A stretch of DNA of 64,000 bases from positions 372,001 to 436,000 of the forward strand of contig JAVSML010000944.1 of the NCBI GenBank assembly GCA_038503035.1. Reading direction: 5' to 3'. The first letter of the stretch is position 1. Each line of letters opens with the position of its first letter. Shown in pieces: positions 38,201-45,059 of this stretch. Made by a program: the position numbers and the translations under genes. The notes under the pieces were generated by a model. It was not told the DNA's origin, made no database searches, and saw only the letters and a list, made by a program, of their open reading frames with translations. Origin of the DNA: Crocodylus rhombifer (lineage: Eukaryota > Chordata > Crocodylia > Crocodylidae).

Positions 38201-39292
38201 TGGAGAGCCCAGCAGAGGGCTGGAAAATGGAGAGGGGGCTGAGGCACATGAAGAGAGGCTAAGGGACCTGGCTTATTTGGTCTGGAGAAGACAGAGGGGA
38301 TTTGATAGCAGCCTTCAACTACCTGAAGGGTGGTTACAAAGAAGATGGAGTTAGACTGTTCTCAGTGGTGGCAGATGACAGAACAAGGAGCAATGGTCTC
38401 ATGTTGCAACAAGGGAAGTTTAGGTTAGATAGGAGGAAAAAAATTCCTCACTAGGAAGGTGGTGAAGCACTGGAGTTTACACAGAAAGGTGGTGGAAAGT
38501 CCATCCTTGGAGACTTTTAAGACCAGGGTCAGCTGGGATGATCTAACTGGGGCTGGTCCTGCTTTTTGGACCAGATGCCCTCCTGAGGTCCCTTCCAGCC
38601 CTCACTTTCCAGGATTCGACAAGTCCGACGGACACCAACAGGCCAAAACATTTTTAACACTACAGATTTCTAGTCGAAATCCCCAGGTGGATCTGATGGC
38701 CAGCCTTTCGCCCACCGGACAGCACTGACCACTGACCTGGCGTGGTCCTGCACCCTGGCTGGCAAACCCCCACCTAGAGCCACTACCCTTATCGGTGCAG
38801 CATTGCCAACACTGTGCTTTCTAGCATTGCTCTTAAAGTCTACATTTGAGGAAAGTAAAACATTTAGCTCTTTCTCAGAGAGATGTGCCTTGTGGGGCTT
38901 GCTTGCAGGCTTATGACTTATTTTAATACGACGGGGGGAGGGGGGGCTGGATTTCTTTCTCTGAGCTGTGCTTCCTCTCCACCCTGGCTGGGAAAGGGGC
39001 TCCCCCTCCCCGTTGAGGGGCCGACAAACCGCCCGGGCAGCAGCTCGCCGCTCCCAGCCCAGCCCAGCGGAGGCGGGAGCCCCCGGCTGCGCGGGGCGGG
39101 GACCCTGCGGCTGCCGGCTCGGCCGCACTCACCGGCGTCCGGCGCTCCGCCGCCGCCGCCCTTGCGCGGGGAGCCGGCCCAGCCGCGCAGCTGCCCAACC
39201 AGCGCCGGCAGCCGGCCCCAGTGGCACTCGGCGCGGCACCGCTCGATCTCCCCGTCCCGCTTCAGCTGGGCGTGCGAGCCCTTCGCCGCCAT
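591..39292 (-). CDS. TTC7A: TTC7A, tetratricopeptide repeat protein 7A (5' six coding exons, partial)
   Basis: Six exons joined by GT-AG splice sites give 275 in-frame residues starting [20 protein letters not shown]. They align by memory along the N-terminus of vertebrate TTC7A and fit TTC7B clearly less well ([28 protein letters not shown] and [11 protein letters not shown] are TTC7A-type). The known role is a helical TPR scaffold that binds PI4KA with EFR3 and FAM126/hyccin and holds the kinase at the plasma membrane for PI4P synthesis. In humans, loss causes intestinal atresia with immune deficiency. Exon lengths are 160, 164, 169, 131, 122 and 79 nt, and phases agree at every junction. 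Intron sizes in order are about 10.0, 2.1, 9.7, 1.9 and 14.1 kb. The remaining exons, including most of the TPR array, lie left of position 1. The gene is divergent to MCFD2. No internal stop or frameshift was seen, so it should be functional. Confidence 0.96.
670..2279 (-). other. TTC7A intron 5, stretch without recognised elements
   Basis: Intronic AT-rich sequence between exon 6 and the first CR1 fragment. No exon, RNA gene or clear repeat was identified. The small open frames at 1165-1386 and 1771-1962 look like chance. Confidence 0.6.
2280..3300 (+). mobile_element. CR1 LINE fragment (RT core plus 3' end)
   Basis: The frame beginning near 2325 reads like the CR1 reverse transcriptase: [12 protein letters not shown], then [13 protein letters not shown]. 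After frame breaks it reads [15 protein letters not shown] and [15 protein letters not shown]. The catalytic FADD-type box reads FIND, so the enzyme is dead. From about 2900 the sequence is the classic CR1 3' region ([20 protein letters not shown]). It ends with the CR1 tail around 3240-3300, containing GGTTGGACCAGATGACC and TCCCTTCCAACCC. It lies in TTC7A intron 5, antisense to the gene. Confidence 0.85.
3301..6289 (-). other. TTC7A intron 5, mostly unassigned
   Basis: Non-coding AT-rich sequence. The segment about 4230-4480 (GGGGCCAGATTTTCAAGAG and following) resembles an old dispersed amniote repeat. The segment near 5040-5090 (GAGCTCAAAGCACTTTATAA) resembles part of an old SINE. Both are too decayed to name with confidence. 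Confidence 0.4.
6290..6480 (+). mobile_element. MIR-like core SINE fragment
   Basis: Contains the familiar order of a MIR-type SINE: CCCATTTTACAGAAGGGAA near 6353, then AGATTAAGTAACCTGCCTAA, then a decayed segment ending CTGATCCCAGATCTTTTGAG. Divergence is high, which fits an ancient insertion. Confidence 0.65.
6495..7000. mobile_element. Foldback / inverted-repeat DNA element candidate
   Basis: Ends resemble each other in inverted orientation: CATCCAGACAAGTG near 6506 and its imperfect complement CACTTATCTGGAC near 6978. The middle (about 6630-6700) is itself palindromic: T-rich tract, GCGGGTTTTTTTG, then CCCACAAAAA. A second inverted pair occurs at about 6918-6967 (TCCCTAGGGACAAGTA against TACTTGTCCCTGGGGA). 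The open frames here are by-products of the GC-rich arms. A non-autonomous DNA transposon fits best; no target duplication was established. Confidence 0.5.
7235..7775. repeat. Dispersed repeat family B, copy 1
   Basis: Shares an ordered series of blocks with 34978-35348: AAGCCCTTCATTTTACATTC / AAGTCCCTCATATTACACTG, GCCCATATTAGGCAA / GCCCATATTGGGCAA, and AAGTCATGCTGAGC / AAGTCATGGTGAGC. Both end at a shared TTCTCCACCAGCC / CTTCACCAGCC. Copy 1 has an extra ~160 bp bounded by the direct repeat ATGCTGATGGGAAC (7409-7422 and 7567-7580). The class is unknown. Confidence 0.6.
7988..8925 (-). mobile_element. CR1 LINE 3' fragment
   Basis: The 3' tail lies at the left (TTTCATAGATGCTAGGGTCA, GAAGGGACCTC, then AGTCCAACCCCCTGCC), so the element is on the minus strand. 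The reverse complement at 8199-8534 encodes the conserved CR1 C-terminal stretch ([46 protein letters not shown]). Upstream CR1 sequence continues to about 8925 in a decayed frame. It lies in TTC7A intron 5, same strand as the gene. Confidence 0.88.
8980..9350. repeat. C-rich low-complexity repeat segment
   Basis: Strongly C-rich, with a run of about 11 C at 9130 and many CCCC tracts. The end of the segment (CCCCACTCCCTCTCACC, then TCTCCCCCACAGAC) resembles part of 45820-45910. The 179-codon open frame through it is low-complexity Pro/Ser/Thr and should not be read as a gene. Confidence 0.55.
9523..9690 (+). mobile_element. MITE-like repeat family D, copy 1
   Basis: Begins TACCGTTTTTACTCAAATAT and continues through ATAATTACATTCTGTATATG to CCTTGAATTTGTCCCTGTCC and TACTGCTACAGCAGGG. 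The same order of blocks occurs in reverse complement at about 36470-36630. The terminal motif (ACTCAAATATAAGA) is the kind found at ends of short non-autonomous DNA elements. Confidence 0.6.
9778..10037. mobile_element. MITE-like repeat family C, copy 1
   Basis: Ends read TAGGGTGAA (left) and TGGTCACCCT (right), an imperfect terminal inverted repeat of the AGGGTGACCA type. Internal blocks are shared with 45500-46148: GGACACATACCCACCTC, CATGTGGGCTCAGGG, and CCAGGACTTGAGGT. No transposase is present. Confidence 0.6.
10879..11066. mobile_element. hAT-type MITE with perfect 8-bp target duplication
   Basis: A 188-bp element. The first 15 bases CAGTGTTTCCCAACC are exactly complementary to the last 15 (GGTTGGGAAACACTG). 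The 8-bp CCTTACAG flanks both sides (10871-10878 and 11067-11074). An 8-bp duplication and CAG...CTG ends are typical of the hAT superfamily. The interior repeats the motif GGTGTGCCATG. It lies in TTC7A intron 5 and has no coding capacity. Confidence 0.9.
11075..14809 (-). other. TTC7A intron 5, gene-proximal part
   Basis: AT-rich intron sequence with no clear exon or RNA gene. The segment about 13455-13560 (TTAGTTTAAACTTGATTTAT and TATCAGTTTAGCTTGCATTG) has the look of a decayed short DNA transposon, but its boundaries were not found. Confidence 0.5.
14810..14931 (-). CDS. TTC7A: TTC7A coding exon 5
   Basis: The acceptor is TCTCAG and the donor GTAGGT. The first part ([20 protein letters not shown]) is variable, as expected for this loop. 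It is followed by the conserved [20 protein letters not shown] helix. Two bases carry over to exon 6. The exon is too short, and its frame too open at both ends, to stand out as an ORF. It was found by reading the reverse complement for the family motif. Confidence 0.94.
14932..16873 (-). other. TTC7A intron 4
   Basis: A 1.9-kb intron between exons 5 and 4. It holds a short ATA microsatellite (about 15302-15320). No mobile element was recognised. Open frames at 15151-15476, 15652-15858 and 15824-16100 have no family resemblance. Confidence 0.7.
16874..17004 (-). CDS. TTC7A: TTC7A coding exon 4
   Basis: The acceptor is TTGCAG and the donor GTAAGG. The reading is [20 protein letters not shown], then [24 protein letters not shown] in phase 0. 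The EREEEVI-CFE block is strongly conserved in TTC7A. Confidence 0.97.
17178..17447. mobile_element. hAT-like MITE with 13-bp terminal inverted repeats
   Basis: Left end TAGGGTGACCATA is exactly complementary to the right end TATGGTCACCCTA. The flanking octamers CACATAAA and CACAAAAC agree at 6 of 8 positions, compatible with a decayed 8-bp target duplication. Its termini are the same AGGGTGACC type as family C. It sits about 170 bp from TTC7A exon 4 in intron 3. Confidence 0.7.
17652..17730. mobile_element. Fragment of a hAT-like element end
   Basis: Sequence TAGGCATGCACCAATAGAG, then GGGGCCGATACTAATATCCG, resembles the start of GCACCGATA-type non-autonomous hAT elements. It stops where CR1 homology begins near 17735, so only one end is present. 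Confidence 0.4.
17735..18117 (+). pseudogene. CR1 ORF1 remnant, SGNH/GDSL-like esterase domain
   Basis: The reading frame at 17716-18063 gives the middle of the CR1 ORF1 esterase with GTND and a [20 protein letters not shown] helix-strand pair. The frame is lost near 18044. The expected HPS box and the terminus ([10 protein letters not shown] then stop, about 18117) follow in the next frame. The first catalytic block (GDS) is absent because the element is truncated at its left. Confidence 0.75.
18107..20012 (+). pseudogene. CR1 ORF2 remnant: endonuclease plus start of reverse transcriptase
   Basis: A 367-codon open stretch (18107-19210) covers the whole AP-endonuclease domain, and its catalytic motifs look intact. 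Readable RT-side sequence continues to about 20012 through two stops and one frameshift. Three lesions in about 1.9 kb indicate a fairly young copy. The ORF2 C-terminal half is deleted. Confidence 0.88.
20013..21550 (-). other. TTC7A intron 3, unassigned GC-variable stretch
   Basis: The part 20013-20420 is pyrimidine-rich with many CAGCC/CTGC motifs and could be repeat-derived. At 20440-20505 there are T- and G-homopolymer tracts. No coding sequence was recognised. Confidence 0.4.
21555..22030. repeat. Dispersed GGCCC-rich repeat, likely non-autonomous DNA element
   Basis: Starts GGGTGTCAGACATGCGGCCC and continues GATCTGGCCCGCAGGTACTG. The inverted equivalent of this start is at about 23727-23775 (GGGCTGGATCTGGCCCACAG, then CTGACATCTCTGG). 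The two may be ends of one disrupted element or two separate partial copies. Confidence 0.45.
22031..26685 (-). other. TTC7A intron 3, remainder
   Basis: AT-rich intron. A further partial repeat end is at 23360-23775. At 24798-24885 there is a CAGGGGTTTTCAGCC / GCTGAGAACCACTG inverted pair typical of hAT-like short elements. A similar GTTGAGAACCACAG lies near 25225, but no target duplication was found. No extra TTC7A exon was seen. Confidence 0.5.
26686..26854 (-). CDS. TTC7A: TTC7A coding exon 3
   Basis: The acceptor TTTCAG is followed by [20 protein letters not shown]. The exon continues through a [15 protein letters not shown] helix pair, which is TPR-like, and ends VTEAFVIK plus one base before donor GTAACA. 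Its length of 169 nt leaves phase 1, completed by the next exon. Confidence 0.96.
26855..28965 (-). other. TTC7A intron 2
   Basis: A 2.1-kb intron with no clear mobile element. Open frames at 27087-27466 and 28148-28517 have no recognisable relatives and lack coding character. Confidence 0.6.
28966..29129 (-). CDS. TTC7A: TTC7A coding exon 2
   Basis: The acceptor is TTTCAG and the donor GTAAGT. The single base left from exon 1 joins AG here to make Glu, then [19 protein letters not shown] follows. The exon ends with NRGKLR in phase 0. It matches the conserved second exon of TTC7A, with human-like [15 protein letters not shown] and a MSEAKxYL helix. Confidence 0.96.
29130..30724 (-). other. 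TTC7A intron 1, exon 2-proximal part
   Basis: Contains a divergent relative of repeat family D at about 29880-30000 (TAGAATCTAATTGTTGGAGG). It is followed by a C-rich segment (30000-30150) and a poly-G tract of 12 at 30540. No exon was seen. Confidence 0.45.
31157..31735 (+). pseudogene. hAT transposase remnant (C-terminal half)
   Basis: The first part reads [20 protein letters not shown] and AEIWKEF, then [13 protein letters not shown], matching the central hAT region (NPIHFLANLLHP-type block). The second part reads [20 protein letters not shown] and [16 protein letters not shown], the hAT C-terminal dimerisation motif (normally SxSVERVFS and SKLRNRL). Two separate frames with stops between them, and no N-terminal BED finger or first catalytic block in view, make it non-functional. 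Confidence 0.75.
32235..32262. repeat. (AC)14 microsatellite
   Basis: Uninterrupted AC dinucleotide run inside the hAT relic, extended by imperfect CATACGCACACATATAC units to about 32290. Confidence 0.95.
32704..33473. mobile_element. Foldback hAT-type element with perfect 8-bp target duplication
   Basis: A 770-bp element flanked on both sides by ACTTTTAG (32696-32703 and 33474-33481). Termini are TAGGGGTGCATGAA and, complemented, TAGGGCTGTGCAAA. Internal arms form a long inverted repeat: 32904-32941 pairs with 33233-33270 at 32 of 38 positions. GATTCGGA/TCCGATT-type motifs fill both outer parts. The open frames in it (32783-33166, 32872-33288) are mirror images produced by the arms, not genes. 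It lies in TTC7A intron 1, about 190 bp beyond the hAT relic. Confidence 0.85.
33482..34977 (-). other. TTC7A intron 1, unassigned
   Basis: AT-rich sequence with no exon or clear repeat recognised. It ends with a C-tract of about 10 at 34970 next to repeat family B. Confidence 0.5.
34978..35348. repeat. Dispersed repeat family B, copy 2
   Basis: Collinear with 7235-7775 in the same orientation, but without the ~160-bp insertion found there. Shared blocks include AGCAGCATATGCTCAGTAA / AGCAGCACGTGTTCAGTAA. The class is unknown; there is no coding sequence. Confidence 0.6.
35735..36195 (+). repeat. Dispersed repeat family A, copy 1
   Basis: About 450 bp, roughly 90% identical by eye to the reverse complement of 44385-44818 and more distantly to 47985-48360 and 48395-48840. 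Landmarks in order are GGGCTCAGATCAAGTGTAG, ACACCGTGACCACAGAGGC, GGAGACTCCTCCCTAGCTTG, CAGGGGCATCTGAACCCCA, GGATGCC and TGACTCTCAGATTTGGAAT. No protein is encoded and no terminal repeats were found. Confidence 0.8.
36470..36630 (-). mobile_element. MITE-like repeat family D, copy 2
   Basis: Reverse complement starts GGTACTGCGTTTACTCAAAT, then gives GCCTTGAATTTGTCCCCCTT and CTACTGCTACAGCAGGG, matching 9523-9690 block for block. It lies in TTC7A intron 1. Confidence 0.65.
37792..38058. mobile_element. MITE with TGCCTATACATGTG-type termini
   Basis: Left end GGGTGCCTATACATGTGCT pairs with the right end AGCACATGTACAGGCA. Inner arms carry TAATTAGA and CCAATTAAAACACTCC. Termini match those of 58785-59166, so both belong to one family. 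No transposase and no clear target duplication were seen. Confidence 0.65.
38118..38142. repeat. Poly-T tract
   Basis: Long uninterrupted T run just upstream of a CR1 fragment in TTC7A intron 1. Confidence 0.85.
38190..38627 (+). mobile_element. CR1 LINE 3' end
   Basis: Reads as the canonical CR1 3' region: GGACAAACTGGAGAG, AAGAGAGGCTAAGGGACCTG, CTTCAACTACCTGAAGGGTG, GTGGAAAGTCCATCCTTGGA. It ends GAGGTCCCTTCCAGCCC. The 5' end is truncated. It lies only about 300-700 bp from the TTC7A start region, in intron 1 and antisense. Confidence 0.85.
39133..39292 (-). CDS. TTC7A: TTC7A coding exon 1 (start codon exon)
   Basis: The ATG is at 39292-39290. The exon encodes 53 codons plus one base and ends before a consensus donor GTGAGT (39132-39127). 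Residues 1-38 match the TTC7A N-terminus: MAAKG, the ERCRAECHW block, then LPALVGQL. They are followed by a Gly-rich linker (residues about 45-49 are five glycines). The exon is very GC rich and lies inside a CpG island. The start is supported by family alignment and by the absence of an upstream in-frame alternative that resembles the family. Confidence 0.95.
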
Positions 39293-39295
39293 CTT
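39285..39295 (-). promoter_or_regulatory. YY1-type motif overlapping the TTC7A start codon
   Basis: The minus strand reads AAGATGGCGGC across the initiator ATG. This is the exact core of the YY1 consensus found at many housekeeping promoters, where the translated start also supplies Met-Ala-Ala. Confidence 0.75.
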
Positions 39296-39450
39296 GCAGC
39301 CGGGCAGGCCCGCCCAGTGAGCCGCCCGCCCGCCGGCTTCCCCGGGACGCTCCGCCTCGGCGTTGGGGAGACCCGGCTAGGGCTGGCGCTGCCCCCTCCG
39401 TGCCCGCCGCCTGCGGCTTGGCACAGCCCGCTTCACGTGGGGCCAGTTTA

Positions 39451-41839
39451 GGGCTTTATTCCCAGTTCCATGTTCCTAATTCTCTGCTGCCAGTTCATTA
39501 TTCAAAGCCAATCTTTCCACGACTCAAGGTAGCGAGCAACGAAGGAGACATGCCAGGAGTTGGAATCTCAACACACCGGAGCTGTGTGGTTTGGGGTGAC
39601 CCGGAAAGGATTTTGCCCCATAATCCTCGCCCAAACTCAGTGCTGAATAAAGAGCTACGTACTTGATATTGTTTTACATTTGTATAAGTAAATACACATT
39701 TTTGATGAAATTCTAACTCTTTAGCATGTGTAGTTCATTACTAACAACCTTTAATGGTATAAAGATTAGTTTTGAAAAAGGAACCAGAAACTAGGAATAA
39801 GGAACCAGCTTGAGCTACATCTGCTGAAGTCACCTCAAACCCCATCCATGAGCAACGGTAGAGATCATCCTGGAATCAAGGGATTACCCTTGACTAAAAG
39901 GTGTTAGGCTTAAGTAGCAACAATGTTAGATTAGCCAGGGTCATTGTGGAGTAACTGGTTAATTTGAATCATTCCCAGGTCCCTAATGGACGATGTGGAG
40001 CATAGCTGCATGTAAGGTCTGGATTCGGTACAGCCCCAAGCGTTGGTTGGCTTTTAGCCCAGCCCAGTTTGCATGGTCATGCCACAGCAGCTGCTGACAG
40101 GCCGCACCCCTTCAGGAAGCAGGTGCATACTTGTCTTTGTCCTTCTTCAGTGGGGACCAGGAAGGGTTGGTTAGCTGCAGTCTGGCAGCGCCCCTGCCAA
40201 CAACATAGGCTCTCTATGCATGCACCTAAGGTGTGGTTTGCTCCAGGCCACAATGCAAGTGGGAGAGAGCCCATCTCTCCTTTTATAGTGTTCTCCAGGG
40301 GCAGATCAAGGAGTGTAAAGGCACAGACTCCCTCCTTCTTTACTCAATGCCAAGGGAGCAGCAGTTAGGAACTTTAAGTCCCCATAGGAAGTAAGTATTC
40401 CTACTGCAGCCTTGCCCTCTGTGGCATATCCCATCCCCCATGCTCATTATTCCTGTTGATCCAGGGTACAGGGTTCCACAGCTGCTTTTGCCCTGCCCTG
40501 CCTTGCCTTTGTCAGTCAGGTTCAGCCAGGGACAGGAACAGCAGCAAGCAGGTTCTTCTTCCTCGTCTGGTCCTCCCCATGTTTCCTGCCAGCTCAGGAA
40601 CAGGCATGGGGGAAAGGAACCTGCCTGCTGCTGTCCTAAGCCAATTCTGGCTCTCTGTGCAGTCTGGCTGGAGGGGACAGGGACTTGCTCTGAAGCCTCC
40701 CTCTGGTCTGACTGGGAAAGTGGCAGCAGTGGGCAAGGGAATGAAGGGATGGGGATGTGTGGCTGAGAACAGAATGAAGTGGGGGCACATGGGACAGACA
40801 GAGGAAGGAAGAGAGTGTCTTACCTGACTGGGGGACTTTAAAAAAGCCCCACTGGGAGGAAAGCTGGGAACAGGAGTACAGCACTAGTGGTTGCTCTCAC
40901 ACTCCCCATTATTAAGTACTGGATCTGCCAATTGCTGTCTTTTGCTGACTAGGTCTTACTTCTTCCTACATGATGTCCAATCAGAGCACAAGGTATCAAC
41001 AATCCAAAGCAAGAGGAGTAGTTTTGTTTTTGTTTTTTTACATCTATACAATGCCTTGCCTTGAAATAAATCCATCTTCTGACAATCCCATACATGCTCA
41101 AAGTTTTTTGCCCTTTCCTCCATTACATGCTGTCCACATTCCCTTTCTGGTTTCCAACAGCCCCAATGTCTTGTACAGTGCCAACCACAGTCCGCTCAGT
41201 GAACAATTACATTAGTGAAGATGTCCCACTGTTTCATTCAGACAAACACTGAAATTCCATTCCTGATAAAGGAAGTGACAATGCCAGAGTTTTTTTGTGT
41301 TCTCCAGTAACAGAAGTATATAGAAAAAGTCTATTTTGACATTTTTTCTTTTACTGGGTTTCATGAACTTCTAGTACTCATTTGGATATAGAATATGAAT
41401 TCTTAAAAGTTCTATTTCTGTTAAGTCTAACACAAAACCATTACTTCCAAGCTTAAATAATCTCTTTCTTCACAAGTAAAACCACATAAGACATTTCACA
41501 TAAATTTGCTAATAGATGACTGGTGAAGAAACCACAGGTGATAGGTACTAGTAACAATTATTGAATGTATTCGTGGAAGTTACTTAAGAGCCTGTAGTCA
41601 ATACTACTGTTTGAAAACTGGGACATTTTGGAAAGAAAATCACTTAGATAAGCATTTGAAAGCATCCATTTAAAAAGGCAGATTGAGGTAGTAACTGTTC
41701 TGACCTTCCTGGTAACAAACTAGTGATATACAAAAGTAAAAAATTATCCCCTCAGTACATGTGCTTGTGCAAACACACACACACGGCATGTGCATGTAGA
41801 AGCAAGCAGCTATTATCAAGGAAACTCCACTCCCTCTCA
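39451..41839. other. Intergenic DNA between TTC7A and MCFD2, part 1
   Basis: No gene recognised. The GC-moderate stretch 40440-40830 has overlapping open frames on both strands without family resemblance. A short CA tract lies at about 41772-41785. Confidence 0.55.
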
Positions 41840-42600
41840 ATCCACAGAAACCCTTCATATAACTGGAGCATAAGAGTGAAAGGGACTTCCTGGGCCTTTC
41901 AACCAGTCCCCTGCTATTGTAGGCAAGCACATCACATAATCTCTTCTGTAAAACAATCAAGCCCCACCTTAAAGCAAGTTGTTTGCTCCCACTAATGACA
42001 GCAGAAGTCTGTTCCAGGTCTTCACTTCAGGTCTAACAATTAAAAACTGTCTTCTGGTTTTCAGCCTAAATTCATTCTGACATTCATTGGTCTTTAGCTT
42101 ACATAGCTCTTCTCTTTCTTGATATTTACCCCTCTGATGAATTTAGAGAGAGCAATAATCTTTCCTTAGTCTTTCCAGTACCTATTCCACATGGAATTAT
42201 TTTTTCTTCTGCACCATATTCCAGGTTATGTCTTAACCACTGCCTTATACAATGACAGTAATACTTTCCTATCTCTACTGGAAATCCTTTGTCTGCAAAA
42301 TCCTAGGATCCCATTTGCTTTTTCACAGCTGTATTACACTGGCAGCTTATAGTAATCCTGTTATCAGTTGCATCCAGGTCTCTCCCTTCCTCATCATTTG
42401 TCTTTACTAGTTGATAAGAAACCAGTTTACAGCAGACATAATATTCTATTTAGTCCTAAAGTGCATGACTTTGTGCTTTGTACTACTAGTTTTCACCCCA
42501 TTTCCATTATTCTTCAGTGTCATCCTGTATGATCTGATTCTCCTGTATTGATAGTACCTCCGAAAATCTGCATTATCAGTAAATTGTTAGGGCTGTTATA
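41840..42600 (-). mobile_element. Ancient L3/CR1-like LINE 3' fragment
   Basis: Although decayed, the reverse complement follows the old CR1/L3 order. On the plus strand, GAGTGAAAGGGACTTCCTGG, AACAATCAAGCCCCACCTTA, CTTCAGGTCTAAC, TATTCCAGGTTATGTCTTAA, CCACTGCCTTATACAATGAC and CATCCTGTATGATCTGATTC are all familiar landmarks. It is much more diverged than the other CR1 copies here, so it was inserted earlier. Confidence 0.7.
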
Positions 42601-43374
42601 TGAGCAGTGACTGGAAGAGAAAAGAGATAGGGTGGTTAATGCTGATTCCAGCTAGCATGAAATCCTCAAAGTACTGTAGAGTGGAAGGCATAGCCACAGT
42701 AGAAGCAACTAATGAAACACAGCATGAAAACCTTCAGTACTACTGAAAGGAAGAATCTCTTGGGATCCAAGTGAGGCACCTGCTTTGCATATCTGGTTAG
42801 TATTCGCTGTGGCTGGGAAATTTATTTTCTACAGATCTCTGACAACACTGGCATAGAAAGCCCTAGACCCATGACACATATGCACATCTTTTGCAAGGTC
42901 ACTGACCACATGCAAAGAGGATGCGAGGAAAAACAAAACAAAACATGCACCACACTGAACCTCAGTGTGTCCTAAGTATATACCACACCCCACCCCCACC
43001 CTAGGGGAGATTCTGTTCTAAAGTGTATTAGCTAGACACTGTTGTTATCTACCAAGTAAGAAACATCTTCTAGGTAATATTACTTACAGAAAATTTTATT
43101 CACAATATTGAGTTATATGCAAGTTTTAAAAAGCAGGTAAATCCTCCCATTCCCTTCAAGAAAGCCAGTTCTCCTAACACTACATTTACATGGGCATATA
43201 GATGGCAAATTCTGACAGTTGTTTTGAATCAGGCAAAGACGAGATCTTAAAAATTGTAGAAGTTGTCCACAATAGTCCAGCATACTCTGATTACTTAGAG
43301 GCTAGCGGCTAGAGATCTGTCTACTCCGATTACTTACTTAGAGGCTAGAGAGCTACCTTCACAGTAAAATATGA

Positions 43375-43407
<33 letters not shown>

Positions 43408-44384
43408 TAGACACCTTGTTTAGGCTATTACATCTTTTCTGTCATTTAGCACCAAGTATTTTTAAATAAATGCAACTGTGCCACAACAATATTGTAGTTT
43501 TGTTAGCTACTTCAGTATGGTTATGAAAACTTCCTATTACCCCAGCAACAGGATTTAGACCTCAGAGTGCTGAAAAAAAGCACCTTTAATTTAGTATGTG
43601 TATGGTACTGAAAAGTTAATATAAGAATATTTAGTTAATTTGCCAGTTGGCAAGGGGTGGGAGAGGAAAAGAATAGAAGAACAGTGACTGGAGCTATTTT
43701 CTAAAAGATACTCTTGTCAAAATATTTTATATCGGGGTTCCTGATTGAGTGTGCTGGTTTCATAGGTAGTGATAACCAAAAGAAACAAAAAGGGAGGTGT
43801 TATTTTTGGAACACTTATGTCAGTTTTACAGGGAAAAGACAGTACCTGTGATGTGGGACATCTTTGATATTCCAGACATACAAGATTAAAACGCACTTTC
43901 TTTTAGAGTCTTAGGAGAGGCTCACATGAGGTACCAGTTGAGAGTTTTGCAGGCAAACAGAATGTGATTTTGACTTAGTTTATATTAAAATCTGGTTACT
44001 CCTTAAGTGTTCAATAATAGATCTAAATTCTTGAATACCATACCACATCTAATTCTTCACTTGTGTTGTATTTACAGTACCTTCCCAAGGCAAATCACTT
44101 TCAAAGGTTCCACCCCCCACCAAAAAAAAGAAAAAAAAGAAAAAAAGAAAAATCAAGAAATGTCCCTGCAAGAACAAGATCACCCGGAGTCACTGATGGC
44201 ACTATGCTCTCTGCTTACTCTCTACCCAATTATTTTATACAGGATATGGGACACAAGTATGCTCTGCTGCAGTTAACTAAACAGATGTAGGTATTAATAG
44301 ATAGCAATAATTGAACACTTACACAAACAAAGACAGATTCCTGCAGAGCACCAAGGTTCCTAGAAGAATTTTTTTTTAAATTAA
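42601..44384. other. Intergenic DNA, part 2
   Basis: No gene recognised. It holds a partial tandem duplication at about 43270-43365 (TCTGATTACTTAGAGGCTAG repeated with changes) and a T27 tract at 43377-43403. Confidence 0.5.
43377..43403. repeat. Poly-T tract (27 T)
   Basis: Uninterrupted T run. No SINE or LINE body was recognised directly beside it. Confidence 0.9.
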
Positions 44385-44818
44385 ATTTTCCATATTCCAA
44401 GCCAAATTTGCCAAATCAAATTCCAAATCTGTGAGTCAGTCCAGAACCATAAGTGGCCCTAATACCAGCAAACATCCTCCACCCCTATCTGGGGCTCAGA
44501 TGTTTCCAAGTCCTTTGGCAGGCATCCTACTTACAGGCCCAAGCTTGGGGTTCAGATGCCCCTGTGTTTCGCTTGCTCCTGCAGCCTTATGGCTGAATGC
44601 AAGCTAGGGAGGAGTCTCCCCTTTCCTAAAAGTAGGCATAAAGCCAAGACCTTCCCACTCCAGCAGCTAAGTGGAAGGTTTACTATACATTACCTTGGCA
44701 GGTACTATCCCTGTGCCAGGAAAGCGGTCTTCCTCAGGTTCAACTAGGAAGACCGCCTCTGTGGTCACGGTGTTTTCCTTACTAGGTAAGCATAGGACTG
44801 CACTTGATCTGAGCCCAT
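44385..44818 (-). repeat. Dispersed repeat family A, copy 2 (inverted relative to the others)
   Basis: The reverse complement is collinear with 35735-36195 over about 430 bp. It contains a perfect 11-bp inverted repeat, GCGGTCTTCCT (44724-44734) and AGGAAGACCGC (44746-44756), with an 11-nt loop. The corresponding site is partly altered in the other copies. Confidence 0.8.
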
Positions 44819-45059
44819 AAGAGACAGAGAAGAAATAGATTGGCATGTTTCCAACCAAAAGGTAACACAAAAGAGAGATGCCTGTAAAGACATATATAAC
44901 AAAGATTAGGGCGATTGTAACAGGTGAGGTGCCTGGAGTTGCTATCATGACTCCCCCCCCCCCCGCTTTTTTTTTTTTTACCATCCCTATCCTGTCCTGC
45001 TCCCATTCCAGCCTCCCAGAGTATCACCCTGATTCCTTTCCTGCCACACCTTGTTGTTA

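Larger units (their letters stand above)
38930..39450 (-). promoter_or_regulatory. TTC7A CpG island / promoter and 5' UTR region
   Basis: A dense GC- and CpG-rich block in an otherwise AT-rich intron/intergenic background. It covers exon 1 and about 150 bp upstream of the start codon, with GGGCGGGG-type GC boxes and no TATA box at an obvious distance. The transcription start is not fixed by the sequence. It is probably within 39293-39450. The 232- and 145-codon open frames on the plus strand here are GC-rich shadows of exon 1. Confidence 0.8.

Noticed and set aside
38968..39666. 232-codon plus-strand open frame opposite TTC7A exon 1
   Set aside because: Arg/Ala/Pro-rich antisense shadow of a CpG island; the opposite strand encodes the recognised TTC7A N-terminus.
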